Source: Planctomycetota bacterium (lineage in GTDB: Bacteria; Planctomycetota; Planctomycetia; Planctomycetales; Planctomycetaceae). From it: a DNA stretch of 64,000 bases. The DNA lies in NCBI GenBank assembly GCA_003388505.1, contig QQVO01000015.1:1-64000 (forward strand), read 5' to 3'. Below the pieces are notes generated by a model. That model saw only the letters and a program-made list of their open reading frames with translations. It made no database searches and was not told where the DNA came from. Every line of letters begins with the position of its first letter. Position 1 is the first letter of the stretch. The translations under genes and the position numbers were made by a program. This document shows positions 19,714-28,316 of this stretch, piece after piece.

Positions 19714-20337
19714 GTGTTCGATCTCGCAACCAGTGTCGAAGCATCGATGGGGGTGGTCGTCGGCATCGGGTTGGCGGCCGCGTGCGGGTTCCGTGTCTTC
19801 GTCCCGATGCTGGGGACGAGCGTCGCGTCCTTGTCAGGATATCTCGATCTGGCGCCTGAGTTCGACTGGATCGGCACACCGGTCGCCGCGGTCTGTTTCG
19901 GTGTGGCGGTCGTCCTGGAGATCGCCGCCTATTACATCCCCTGGCTCGACAACCTGCTGGACACGATCGCCACCCCGGCCGCCGCGATCGCCGGCACGAT
20001 CATGACCGCATCGATGGTGGTGGAGATGTCGCCGTTCCTCAAATGGTCGCTGGCGTTGATCGCCGGGGGAGGCGTCGCCGGAACGATCCAGAGCGGAACA
20101 TCGCTGATGCGCGGTCTCTCTTCAATGACCACGGCCGGGTCCGCCAACCCGGTCTTTGCGACAATCGAATGGATCTCCTCGCTCATCATGACCATTTTGG
20201 CCGTGGTGCTGCCGATCCTCGCCGGCATGATCGCGGTCGCACTGGTCATCGCCGCCTTCATCGTGTTCCTCAAGTTCTGGAGGATCTGGCGCAACCGGCG
20301 CACCGTCACAAGTGCGGCTGGCGAGCCGGTTCGTTAA
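19714..20337 (+). CDS. DUF4126 domain integral membrane protein
   Basis: A 207-residue membrane protein of the DUF4126 family, function unknown. Six or so hydrophobic helices are apparent (for example VVVGIGLAAACGFRVFVPML and MIAVALVIAAFIVFLKF), with the family signature GFRVFVPMLGTSVAS near the start and IQSGTSLMRGLSS in the middle. The start is a GTG at 19714, supported by a GGGAGA site ten bases upstream; there is no in-frame ATG before the first helix. It stands alone. Confidence 0.88.
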   Translation: MFDLATSVEASMGVVVGIGLAAACGFRVFVPMLGTSVASLSGYLDLAPEFDWIGTPVAAVCFGVAVVLEIAAYYIPWLDNLLDTIATPAAAIAGTIMTASMVVEMSPFLKWSLALIAGGGVAGTIQSGTSLMRGLSSMTTAGSANPVFATIEWISSLIMTILAVVLPILAGMIAVALVIAAFIVFLKFWRIWRNRRTVTSAAGEPVR

Positions 20338-20423
20338 GCAATGCGCGCCGGCTCGAAGCCGCAATCTTCCAAGGGCGGTCACTTCTCACTTCCCGAATCT
20401 CGTTCAGGATTCAGAGCAGCCTG

Positions 20424-20429
20424 CTATAA
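20424..20429 (+). promoter_or_regulatory. Consensus -10 box before the DUF433 gene
   Basis: A perfect TATAAT lies 20 bases upstream of the ATG at 20450. No -35 box of comparable quality is visible at 16-18 bases further upstream, so this is only suggestive. Confidence 0.35.
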
Positions 20430-20449
20430 TTGCCGATGGAGGTGACGCC

Positions 20450-20683
20450 ATGGCGCAGGAATGGGACCGGATCACGCGCGACCCGCGAATGATGAACGGA
20501 CAGCCGTGCATTCGTGGAATGCGACTAACCGTGCGACGAGTGCTGGAGGCGATGGCTGTGTTTCCCGATCGGGAGAAGCTGTATGCCGAGTACCCGGAAC
20601 TGGATGACGAAGATCTGAGGCAAGCGTTGGAGTTCGCCGCTGCCAGTCTCGATGACCGGGTGGTGCAATTGGAATCCTCGTAG
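20450..20683 (+). CDS. DUF433 protein, antitoxin-like (solitary)
   Basis: A 77-residue protein of the DUF433 (VapB-like) family, DNA-binding antitoxins that usually precede a DUF5615 PIN-like nuclease gene. The core DPRMMNGQPCIRGMRLTV is diagnostic, followed by YPELDDEDLRQALEFAA, a winged-helix-like end. The ATG at 20450 has GGAGGTGA just upstream, an excellent ribosome site, so I reject the longer frame from 20312. No toxin-like frame follows within the next 130 bases before the amidohydrolase gene, so the partner is missing or unlinked. Confidence 0.85.
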   Translation: MAQEWDRITRDPRMMNGQPCIRGMRLTVRRVLEAMAVFPDREKLYAEYPELDDEDLRQALEFAAASLDDRVVQLESS

Positions 20684-20823
20684 TCGGTCGTCTTGGCGGA
20701 TGACTCAGGAGCATCGGCATCCGCAGACTCCCCCTTGTGTAGCAGACTCGACGTATCGCCTTCGTGCTCAGGATTAGCAAATCGCAGTTGAGCCTGTTTC
20801 GATTCGGGATGAGAGAGCTTGGC

Positions 20824-21609
20824 ATGATCTGGGACCTGCACTGCCACCTCTCCGGCGTGGACGGCAACACGCCCGACGAGAGAATCGCCCAACTCATGAC
20901 CTATGCCGACCGCATGGGCGTCGACCGGCTGGTCTTCTACATGGGTTATCCCTTCCTCGTTGATCCGACTCCCGAGCAACTCGCCCAACAGAACGATCAG
21001 GTTCTGCAGGCCCTCACCCACTGGCACGACCGCGCCTTCGGGTTCACGTACGTGAGCGCCAAGTACGCCGAAGAGAGTCTGGCCGAAATCGACCGCTGCA
21101 TCGCCAACGGTCCGATGGTCGGCATCAAGCTGTGGGTCGCCGCCAAATGCAGCGACGAGCAGATCGATCCGATCATCAAACGCTGTGCGGAACTGAAAGC
21201 CGCGATCTTTCAGCACACCTGGTACAAGGTCGGCGGCAATCTCCCGGGCGAATCGACTCCGGCCGACGTTGCCCGCATGGCGGCCCGCCACCCCGAAACG
21301 CCGCTGATCTGCGGGCACACCGGCGGCGATTGGGAACTCGGCATCCGGGCCGTTCGCGGCAGCCCGAACGTCTCAATCGGGATCGCCGGCTCCGACCCGT
21401 GCGCCGGATTCGTTGAAATGGCGGTCCGCGAACTCGGGCCGGAGAGGGTCATCTACGGCAGCGATATCGGCGGGAGGAGCTTCGCCTCGCAACTGGCGAA
21501 GGTGACCGGCGCCGCCGTACCGGAACCAGCGAAGCGACTCATCCTCGGCCAGAACCTCCGCCGCATGTTACTGCCGATCTTGCGCGAGAAAGGTGTGCGC
21601 ATCGATTAG
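20824..21609 (+). CDS. Amidohydrolase superfamily TIM-barrel protein, metal ligands intact
   Basis: A 261-residue amidohydrolase-2-type enzyme. All expected metal ligands are present: H6 and H8 in DLHCHLSG, a histidine in FQHTWYK, another in ICGHTGGDW, and the aspartate in IYGSDIGGR. It lacks a signal peptide and is likely cytosolic. ATG at 20824 is preceded by GAGAG; 20809 is an alternative in-frame ATG. It is the first gene of a three-gene unit with the small protein at 21665 and a ligand-less relative at 21897. Reaction unknown; the family includes lactonases, decarboxylases and deaminases. Confidence 0.88.
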   Translation: MIWDLHCHLSGVDGNTPDERIAQLMTYADRMGVDRLVFYMGYPFLVDPTPEQLAQQNDQVLQALTHWHDRAFGFTYVSAKYAEESLAEIDRCIANGPMVGIKLWVAAKCSDEQIDPIIKRCAELKAAIFQHTWYKVGGNLPGESTPADVARMAARHPETPLICGHTGGDWELGIRAVRGSPNVSIGIAGSDPCAGFVEMAVRELGPERVIYGSDIGGRSFASQLAKVTGAAVPEPAKRLILGQNLRRMLLPILREKGVRID

Positions 21610-21664
21610 CACGCCTTCATCGACCGCCGGGTCGCGACAGCCAGCTGCGACCTTCAAGTCCAGC

Positions 21665-21892
21665 ATGCACACAATCATCGCCATGACCCTCACAAGCGCC
21701 TGTCTCTTACAGCTTCGTACGACCCTCCGCCAGATCGAGCGGATGCTCCGCGCTCTGGAAGACTTGCAGCAGACGACACTCTCCAAAGACCCCCGCTTGT
21801 TCGCCGTCATGGCGGAGGGACCACTCGAAGACCTGGCGAGACTCAAAGAGGAAGTCGATTCATTCCTGCAGGAACTGAAGCCGGCTGGATGA
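21665..21892 (+). CDS. Small coiled-coil protein between two amidohydrolases
   Basis: I do not recognise this 75-residue protein. Most of it is predicted helical and coiled-coil (LRTTLRQIERMLRALEDLQQ and LARLKEEVDSFLQEL). Support for it being real is positional: its stop is followed by only four bases before the ATG of the next gene, and it lies in the same direction as both neighbours. The start could also be the ATG at 21683. It may tether the two amidohydrolase-fold proteins, but that is inference. Confidence 0.6.
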   Translation: MHTIIAMTLTSACLLQLRTTLRQIERMLRALEDLQQTTLSKDPRLFAVMAEGPLEDLARLKEEVDSFLQELKPAG

Positions 21893-21896
21893 ACCA

Positions 21897-22676
21897 ATGA
21901 TTGATACCAACGTCTATCTGTCACGCTGGCCCGGCAGGCGGCTCCCGCTTGACGAGCCCCTCGATCTGGTCGAGAAACTCACCGCGCTGGGCGTGACGCA
22001 GGCCTGGGCCGGCAGCTTTGACGGACTCCTGCACAAGGACATCACCGCCGTCAATCACCGGCTGGCCGAGGAGTGCATGACCCACGGGGAGGGGATGCTC
22101 GTCCCGTTCGGCAGCGTCAACCCGATGCTCCCCGACTGGCAGGAAGACCTGCAGCGATGCGACGAAGAGCACGGGATGCCGGGCGTGCGTCTGCACCCGA
22201 ATTACCACGGCTATGCGCTCGATCAACCGGAATTTGCCGAACTACTCGACCTGGCGGGCGAGCGGGACCTCATCGTGCAGATCGCGCTGAAGATGGAAGA
22301 CGACCGCACGCAGCACCCGCTGCTGGTCGTTCCGACTGTCGACGCCACTCCGCTGCCCGATCTGCTGCGCGCCCGCCCCGATCTGCAGGTCGAGCTGCTG
22401 AACGCAATGCGTACGCTCGTCGGTCAGCCGCTCGCGCCATTTGCGGCATTGCCGAATGCGTGGATCGAAATTTCGATGCTGGAAGGCGTCGGCGGCCTCG
22501 AACGGCTGATCCCCGACTTCCCCTACGAGCGCATCCTGTTCGGAACGTATGCGCCGTTCTTTATCCCCGAGTCGGCCGTCCTGAAGTTCAAGGAATCGGA
22601 ACTGGGAGCGGAGATCGAGGGGAAGATTCAATCGAGGAACGCAGAGCGGCTCCTGGCGATCGGGGGACGACTGTAA
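21897..22676 (+). CDS. Amidohydrolase-fold protein lacking metal ligands
   Basis: A 259-residue protein related to amidohydrolase-2 proteins in length, in VRLHPNYHGY and in the ending RNAERLLAI, and encoded directly after an intact relative. The metal-binding HxH of the first strand is replaced (IDTNVYLSRW), and the C-terminal aspartate region reads LFGTYAPFF instead of GSDxG. The remaining fold looks intact, so it may be a non-catalytic partner or regulator of the first protein. The gap from the small gene is four bases, a tight operon. Confidence 0.82.
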   Translation: MIDTNVYLSRWPGRRLPLDEPLDLVEKLTALGVTQAWAGSFDGLLHKDITAVNHRLAEECMTHGEGMLVPFGSVNPMLPDWQEDLQRCDEEHGMPGVRLHPNYHGYALDQPEFAELLDLAGERDLIVQIALKMEDDRTQHPLLVVPTVDATPLPDLLRARPDLQVELLNAMRTLVGQPLAPFAALPNAWIEISMLEGVGGLERLIPDFPYERILFGTYAPFFIPESAVLKFKESELGAEIEGKIQSRNAERLLAIGGRL

Positions 22677-22737
22677 TCCATCAGATCCGCGGGATCCCGA
22701 CGTGACGGAGGCAGCACGGTCCGGTTCGTTGCAACAA

Positions 22738-23367
22738 CTATTCTTCGTCCGCTGAAACATCCGCAGACCATCCTGGTCCCCATTCAACCATTCTTGCTTC
22801 AAAGACCTCCATATCCGGGCGCAGTGCGCCGATCCGCTTGATGCCCTGATCCGTCAATCGCGTCTTCCAGACTCCCAGGTACCTCAGTTCCGTGATTGTG
22901 GCGATCTCATCGATGTCTTCATCTCCGAACTCGTCGCCACACAAATGGAGCCTGCGGATTCCGCGCCCGTCAAGCATGCTGAGGTTCTCGCCAGTCACAC
23001 GCGTGTCGCACAACCATAGCCATACAATCGGGCGAAACTTTGGCAAGTGCTCAAGGCCTGCTTCGGTGATCCTCGTGTGCGAGAGATCGAAGTACACAAC
23101 CTCCTCCGCGAATCGTCCAAGCGGTTCACGAGCGGCTGCAAGCGTTGCATCATCGAAATCGGCGTCGTCGACGATAACCGTCTGATAGACGCACATCCCC
23201 AGCTCGCGCGGCCCGCGTCCCGTACATTCGAGTTCGACGCCCAGCGCCTCCAGTTCACGAAATGCGCGTCTCTCAGGGGACAACAGCGCGGCACACAAGA
23301 TCGCAGTTGCGATCGCGATGCTGCCCACACAAACGATCAACAGCAGCTTTCGCCCCTTGACGCCCAT
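22738..23367 (-). CDS. Membrane-anchored leucine-rich repeat protein
   Basis: A 209-residue protein with a single N-terminal membrane segment (LLLIVCVGSIAIATAILCAA) and a leucine-rich repeat body. Visible repeats include VVYFDLSHTRITEAGLEHLP, IVWLWLCDTRVTGENLSML and LRYLGVWKTRLTDQGIKRI, the ribonuclease-inhibitor-like pattern frequent in planctomycetes. It presumably faces the periplasm and mediates binding. Partner unknown. The gene is divergent from PSD1 at 23679. Confidence 0.8.
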   Translation of the reverse strand: MGVKGRKLLLIVCVGSIAIATAILCAALLSPERRAFRELEALGVELECTGRGPRELGMCVYQTVIVDDADFDDATLAAAREPLGRFAEEVVYFDLSHTRITEAGLEHLPKFRPIVWLWLCDTRVTGENLSMLDGRGIRRLHLCGDEFGDEDIDEIATITELRYLGVWKTRLTDQGIKRIGALRPDMEVFEARMVEWGPGWSADVSADEE

Positions 23368-23678
23368 CTCTCGTCCACGCGAACGGACTCGACATCATCC
23401 GCCGTGAGCGACTGTCCTGCGTGATAATAAGACGTCGCCCGGCTTCCACACAACGTGGTTTACCGCTGCGATAAACCGCCGGCATCGCGGCATCCTATGC
23501 CGACAGTTGACCGCCGACAACTTTATCACCCCCCTCAAAGCCCGTCGGCGACGTCCGACCGCGGCCGAATGACCGTCTCCCATTCGCCGATCCCCCCACC
23601 AAGACGCGCACCGTCCGCCCGAGATTGTTTACAATACAGCCCGTGTGAAATCCCACGGAACCCCCCGAACGCTGAATC
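23368..23678. other. Divergent intergenic region, nothing recognised
   Basis: The gap between the divergent LRR and PSD1 genes. It contains no gene, no member of the palindrome families and no clear promoter boxes. Confidence 0.4.
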
Positions 23679-26600
23679 ATGAAGCTCGGCCCACGTCTTC
23701 TCGTTGCATCGGTCTTGACGGCACTCTCCACCGCGGTCTGCCCCGCCCAGGACGCCGTCGACTTCAGTCGCGAAGTGCGGCCCATTCTCTCCGACAACTG
23801 CTTCAAATGCCACGGCCCCGACGACGACGCCCGTCAAGCCGATCTCCGGCTCGACACCCAGGAGGGATTGTTCGCCGACCGGGACGGTGCGAAAGTCGTC
23901 GCGGCCGAGAATCCCGGCGCGAGTGAACTCTTCCTCCGCATCTCCAGCAACGACCCCGACGTGCGGATGCCCCCGCCCGATTCGGGAAAGTCTCTCACCG
24001 AAGAGGAGATCGAACTTCTGCGGCGCTGGATCGAACAGGGAGCGGGCTGGGAAGAGCATTGGGCGTTTGTCCCCCCCGTTCGGCCGCCTGTCCCGGACGT
24101 CGCTGATCGCGAATGGACCGTCAATCCGATCGACTATTTCGTGCTGCACGTGCTGGAACAGCGCGATTTGACTCCTTCCTCCCAAGCCTCGCCGGAAACG
24201 CTCATCCGCCGCGTCACACTCGATCTGACCGGCTTGCCCCCCACTCCCGCGGAAGTTGACGCGTATCTGGCCGATCGATCCCCCGATCGTTACGAGCGCC
24301 TCGTCGACCGTTTGCTTGCTTCGCCCCGCTATGGCGAGCACATGGCGACCGGCTGGCTCGACGCCGCCCGTTACGCCGACACCAGCGGCTACCAGAACGA
24401 CGGCCCCCGCGAAATGTGGCGGTGGCGCGACTGGGTGATCGACGCCTACAACGCCGGCATGAGTTTCGATCAGTTCACGATCGAACAACTCGCCGGCGAC
24501 CTCCTGCCTGATCCCACTCTGGAACAGCGCATCGCCACCGGGTTCAACCGCAATCACCGCGGCAACGCCGAAGGGGGCATCATCCCGGAAGAGTACGCGG
24601 TGGAGTACGTTGTCGACCGCGTCGACACGACTGGCGCCGTCTGGCTCGGCATGACGATCGGCTGTGGTCGCTGCCACGAACACAAGTTCGACCCGGTCTC
24701 GCAGCAGGAGTACTACGGACTGTTCGCCTACTTCAACAACGTGCCCGAGCATGGACGGGCGATTAAGGAAGGCAATTCCCCGCCCTTCATCAAGGCGCCC
24801 ACCCTCGCTCAAAGGGCACAACTCGCCGAACTCGACCAGCGGATCGACGCGGCACAACAGACGTGGGACGAACTCGCCGCAGAGACCGCAGCGGCCCGGC
24901 AGGCGTGGGAAGAGTCGCTGACCGCGGGAAACACGATCGACTGGTCGCCGAGCGACGGGTTGGCGGCACACTTCGCTCTCGACGGATCGACCGCCGACAT
25001 CGTTGAACCGCAGCGGCGCGCGGGACCGGTCGGACGCAGCGTCGAATTCGTCGACGCACCGGCACGGCGGGGAATCCGGCTCGACGACGAAACGTTCCTC
25101 GACGCCGGGGACGTCGGCAACTTCGGCTACTTTGATGCCTTCAGCGTCTCGCTCTGGTTGCGGCCCGACGGACGACTCACGGGCGGAATCGTTTCGCGGA
25201 TGTCGGACGACTCAGATTCCGACGGCTGGGCCGTCCACCTCAAGGACGGGCATGTGCAGGTCAACCTCGTCAAACGCTGGCTCGACGACTCGCTGCGCGT
25301 CGAAACGGAAACGCAACTCGCAGCAGGCGAATGGCGGCACATCACCGTCGTTTACGACGGCTCGCGTGTGTCCGAAGGCGTTTCGGTCTACTTCGACGGC
25401 GAACCGCAACCGCTCCGCGTGAACCTTGACGCCATCAACCAGTCGTTCGCCAACGATCAGCCGCTCCGCATCGGATCGACCGGGACGCTCGAGCGCCTGG
25501 GCGGTTCTTTCGCCGACCTGAGAATCTACGACCGCGCCCTCTCAGCGCGCGAGGCGGCGATTCTCTCCGTCCCCCAATCGGTCGACGCTCTCGCCGCCCT
25601 CCCTGAGGGCCAGCGGAGCAGTCAGCAGGCGGCCAAAATCCAGGACTACTTCCTGCACTATGCCGCGCCGGCGCACATTCGCACGGCGCATCAGCGGCTG
25701 ACCGGATTGAAGGCGGAGCGTAAGCAACTCATGGATTCGTTTCCCACCGTGATGGTCATGGAGGAAATCGATCCCCCGCGGACCACCCACGTGTTGTTGC
25801 GCGGTGCGTACGATCGCCCCGGTGAGCCGGTGGAACCGGGCGTTCCGGCGGCGGTCTCCGGCGGAGAGCAAATTGGCGGCAACCGGCTCGATCTAGCGCG
25901 CTGGCTGGTGGACGGCGACAACCCATTAACGGCCCGAGTGGCGGTCAATCGTTACTGGCAGAGGATTTTCGGTGTCGGCCTGGTCAAGACCTCGGAGGAT
26001 TTCGGCACGCAGGGTGAACCGCCCAGCCATCCCGAACTGCTCGACTGGCTGGCGATGGAGTTCGTCCGCACCGGATGGGACGTGAAAGGCATGCAGCGGC
26101 TGATTGTGACCAGCGCGACGTATCGGCAGTCCTCGCACGTCGCACCCGATCTGAAGGCTCTCGATCCCGAAAACAGATTGCTTGCGCGAGGACCGCGATT
26201 CCGTCTCACGGCCGAGATGGTCCGCGACCAGGCGCTGGCGGTTGCCGGACTCTTGACCGAAGAGATCGGCGGACCGTCGATCAAGCCGTACCAGCCGGCC
26301 GGACTCTGGGAAGAGATCGCCACCGTCACGCAGTACGACCAGAGCACCGGCGCCGATCTCTACCGCCGTAGCGTCTACTGTTACACGAAACGAACGGTCG
26401 CCAATCCCACGCTGGCGCTGTTCGACGCCGATACGCGGGAGGCCTGCGTGCTCAAACGCGGCCGCACGAACACCCCGCTCCAGGCGCTCACGCTCCTCAA
26501 CGACGTCACTTTTGTTGAAGCAGCCCGCGTGCTGGCGACACAAGTGCTCCGTGAAGGGCATTCGAACGAGGAACAGCAGATCGACGAACTGTTCCGCCGC

Positions 26601-26819
26601 GCCGTCGGCCGCCCGGCTGAAGACGCCGAGCGAGAACTGCTGGCCGGTTCTCTCGCGGCGCACAGAACCCACTACCGAGACCATCCCGAGAGCGCAACTG
26701 AGTTGATTTCCACCGGCGAATACCCGGTCGATACCCGACTCGACCCCGCCGACCTGGCTGCTCTCACAGCCATCGCCGGCGTCGTAATGAACCTTGATGA
26801 GGTACTCACCAAAGAGTAG
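23679..26819 (+). CDS. PSD1-type cytochrome c protein with LamG domain (DUF1549/DUF1553)
   Basis: A 1046-residue exported protein, signal peptide LLVASVLTALSTAVCPAQ. It starts with a planctomycete cytochrome C domain whose haem motif is C41-F-K-C44-H45, followed by DUF1549 (IRRVTLDLTGLPPTPAEVDA), with a second CxxCH at C329-H333. A LamG-type beta sandwich (residues about 425-630, FSVSLWLRPDG and WRHITVVYDGS) suggests carbohydrate or surface binding. The C-terminal DUF1553 part contains PLTARVAVNRYWQRIFG and RTNTPLQALTLLND. It is presumed to be a membrane-surface redox protein of unknown role. Its TAG stop is part of a GTAG unit, and DUF1501 follows 64 bases later, so the two form an operon. 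Confidence 0.92.
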   Translation: MKLGPRLLVASVLTALSTAVCPAQDAVDFSREVRPILSDNCFKCHGPDDDARQADLRLDTQEGLFADRDGAKVVAAENPGASELFLRISSNDPDVRMPPPDSGKSLTEEEIELLRRWIEQGAGWEEHWAFVPPVRPPVPDVADREWTVNPIDYFVLHVLEQRDLTPSSQASPETLIRRVTLDLTGLPPTPAEVDAYLADRSPDRYERLVDRLLASPRYGEHMATGWLDAARYADTSGYQNDGPREMWRWRDWVIDAYNAGMSFDQFTIEQLAGDLLPDPTLEQRIATGFNRNHRGNAEGGIIPEEYAVEYVVDRVDTTGAVWLGMTIGCGRCHEHKFDPVSQQEYYGLFAYFNNVPEHGRAIKEGNSPPFIKAPTLAQRAQLAELDQRIDAAQQTWDELAAETAAARQAWEESLTAGNTIDWSPSDGLAAHFALDGSTADIVEPQRRAGPVGRSVEFVDAPARRGIRLDDETFLDAGDVGNFGYFDAFSVSLWLRPDGRLTGGIVSRMSDDSDSDGWAVHLKDGHVQVNLVKRWLDDSLRVETETQLAAGEWRHITVVYDGSRVSEGVSVYFDGEPQPLRVNLDAINQSFANDQPLRIGSTGTLERLGGSFADLRIYDRALSAREAAILSVPQSVDALAALPEGQRSSQQAAKIQDYFLHYAAPAHIRTAHQRLTGLKAERKQLMDSFPTVMVMEEIDPPRTTHVLLRGAYDRPGEPVEPGVPAAVSGGEQIGGNRLDLARWLVDGDNPLTARVAVNRYWQRIFGVGLVKTSEDFGTQGEPPSHPELLDWLAMEFVRTGWDVKGMQRLIVTSATYRQSSHVAPDLKALDPENRLLARGPRFRLTAEMVRDQALAVAGLLTEEIGGPSIKPYQPAGLWEEIATVTQYDQSTGADLYRRSVYCYTKRTVANPTLALFDADTREACVLKRGRTNTPLQALTLLNDVTFVEAARVLATQVLREGHSNEEQQIDELFRRAVGRPAEDAERELLAGSLAAHRTHYRDHPESATELISTGEYPVDTRLDPADLAALTAIAGVVMNLDEVLTKE

Positions 26820-26832
26820 AGCCGGCTGCGCC
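26816..26832. repeat. GTAG-type REP half-unit (class I, copy 6) at the PSD1 stop
   Basis: GTAGAGCCGGCTGCGCCG: the left half of the class I unit with a variant loop. TAG at 26817-26819 ends the PSD1 gene. It runs on into a different shared motif at 26832-26866. Confidence 0.6.
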
Positions 26833-26866
26833 GTTTAGCCGCGACCCACAGGGGAGCGCGCCCCTT
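26832..26866. repeat. Shared intergenic motif (gtttagccgcgac...caggggagcg), copy 1
   Basis: cgtttagccgcgacccacag followed by gggagcgcgcccc. The same phrase, with two changes, lies at 40388-40420, again just after the end of a gene. Confidence 0.6.
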
Positions 26867-26883
26867 TGCAACAGGAACACACC

Positions 26884-28308
26884 ATGAACATCCAGCGGAC
26901 TCCACACACCGACGACGCCACCCGCCGGCAGTGGCTCTGCGACATGTCCTCCTTCACAGGGACGGCCGCGCTCGCCACGCTGCTGAGCGCCGGCGGGAAG
27001 TCGAGCACATCGGCTGCGGACGGCCCCCCGCCGCGGGCCAAGCGCGTCATCTACCTCTTCCAATCGGGAGCGCCCTCGCAACTCGACCTGTTCGATTACA
27101 AGCCCGGCCTGGTCGACCGGCAGGGAACCGACCTCCCCGATTCGATCCGCATGGGCCAGCGCCTCACAGGCATGACGGCGACGCAGGAACGGTTCCCAAT
27201 CGCCGCCTCGAAGTTCCCTTTCCGCCAGCGCGGCGAAAGCGGCGCCTGGGTCAGCGATCTCCTCCCACACACTGCGAAGATCACCGACGAGCTGTGCTTC
27301 ATCAAGTCGATGCACACCGAGGCGATCAACCACGACCCGGCCGTCACTTTCTTTCAGACCGGCGCCCAACTGGCCGGCCGGCCCAGCATCGGCGCCTGGC
27401 TGACCTACGGCCTGGGCAGCATGAACGAAGACCTGCCCGCCTACGTCGCCATGATCTCCGGCAGCGGGGGACAGCCTCTCTACGACCGGCTCTGGGGCAG
27501 CGGATTTCTCCCCTCCCGCTACCAGGGCATTAAACTCCGCTCGCTCGGCGATCCCGTGCCGTTCCTCTCGAATCCCGAGGGCGTCGACGAAACGACCCGG
27601 CGGCGCATGCTCGACGATCTGGCCGAGTTGAACCGCCTCCGGCTGGGAACCGTCGGCGACCCGGAGATCGCCACCCGCATCTCACAATACGAGCTCGCAT
27701 TCCGCATGCAGTCGTCCGTGCCGGAACTGGTCGACATCTCCCAGGAGCCGGAGAGCACGTTTCAACTCTACGGCGAGGACGCCCGCCGGCCGGGAACCTT
27801 CGCGTATAACTGCCTGTTGTCGCGCCGCCTCGCCGAGCGCGGCGTCCGGTTCGTGCAACTCTTCCACCGGGGTTGGGACCATCACAGAAAGCTCCCGTCG
27901 ACGATCACCGAACTCTGCAACGACACCGATCAGGCGTCTGCCGCGCTCGTCACCGACCTCAAGCAACGCGGCATGCTCGACGACACGATCGTCGTCTGGG
28001 GAGGCGAATTCGGCCGCACGGTCTACTGTCAGGGAGCCCTCACCGCCACGGACTACGGACGCGACCATCACCCGCGGTGCTTTACCGTCTGGATGGCGGG
28101 CGGCGGAGTCCGGCCGGGGATGTCGTACGGCGAAACCGACGACTACGGTTACAACATCGTCGCCGATCCGCTGCACGTCCACGACTTCCACGCCACCATG
28201 CTACATCTGCTCGGGATCGATCACGAGCGGCTGACCTACCGCTTCCAGGGCCGCGACTACCGCCTCACCGACGTGCATGGAAACGTCATTGACCGGTTGC
28301 TTGCCTGA
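26884..28308 (+). CDS. DUF1501 Tat-exported protein (GRDHH subtype), PSD1 partner
   Basis: A 474-residue DUF1501 protein. Its Tat-like signal is [20 protein letters not shown]. Hallmarks are [49 protein letters not shown], and [17 protein letters not shown], with a C-terminal [17 protein letters not shown]. It is the second gene of the PSD1 operon and of the same subtype as the gene at 12199. The family adopts a phosphatase/sulfatase-like fold; the substrate is unknown. ATG at 26884 was chosen over 26866 because it starts the signal region. Confidence 0.9.
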   Translation: MNIQRTPHTDDATRRQWLCDMSSFTGTAALATLLSAGGKSSTSAADGPPPRAKRVIYLFQSGAPSQLDLFDYKPGLVDRQGTDLPDSIRMGQRLTGMTATQERFPIAASKFPFRQRGESGAWVSDLLPHTAKITDELCFIKSMHTEAINHDPAVTFFQTGAQLAGRPSIGAWLTYGLGSMNEDLPAYVAMISGSGGQPLYDRLWGSGFLPSRYQGIKLRSLGDPVPFLSNPEGVDETTRRRMLDDLAELNRLRLGTVGDPEIATRISQYELAFRMQSSVPELVDISQEPESTFQLYGEDARRPGTFAYNCLLSRRLAERGVRFVQLFHRGWDHHRKLPSTITELCNDTDQASAALVTDLKQRGMLDDTIVVWGGEFGRTVYCQGALTATDYGRDHHPRCFTVWMAGGGVRPGMSYGETDDYGYNIVADPLHVHDFHATMLHLLGIDHERLTYRFQGRDYRLTDVHGNVIDRLLA

Positions 28309-28316
28309 CGGCTGCA

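Noticed and set aside
20684-20823. Toxin partner gene for the DUF433 protein
   Set aside because: The interval is too short and no frame begins like a PIN-like toxin.
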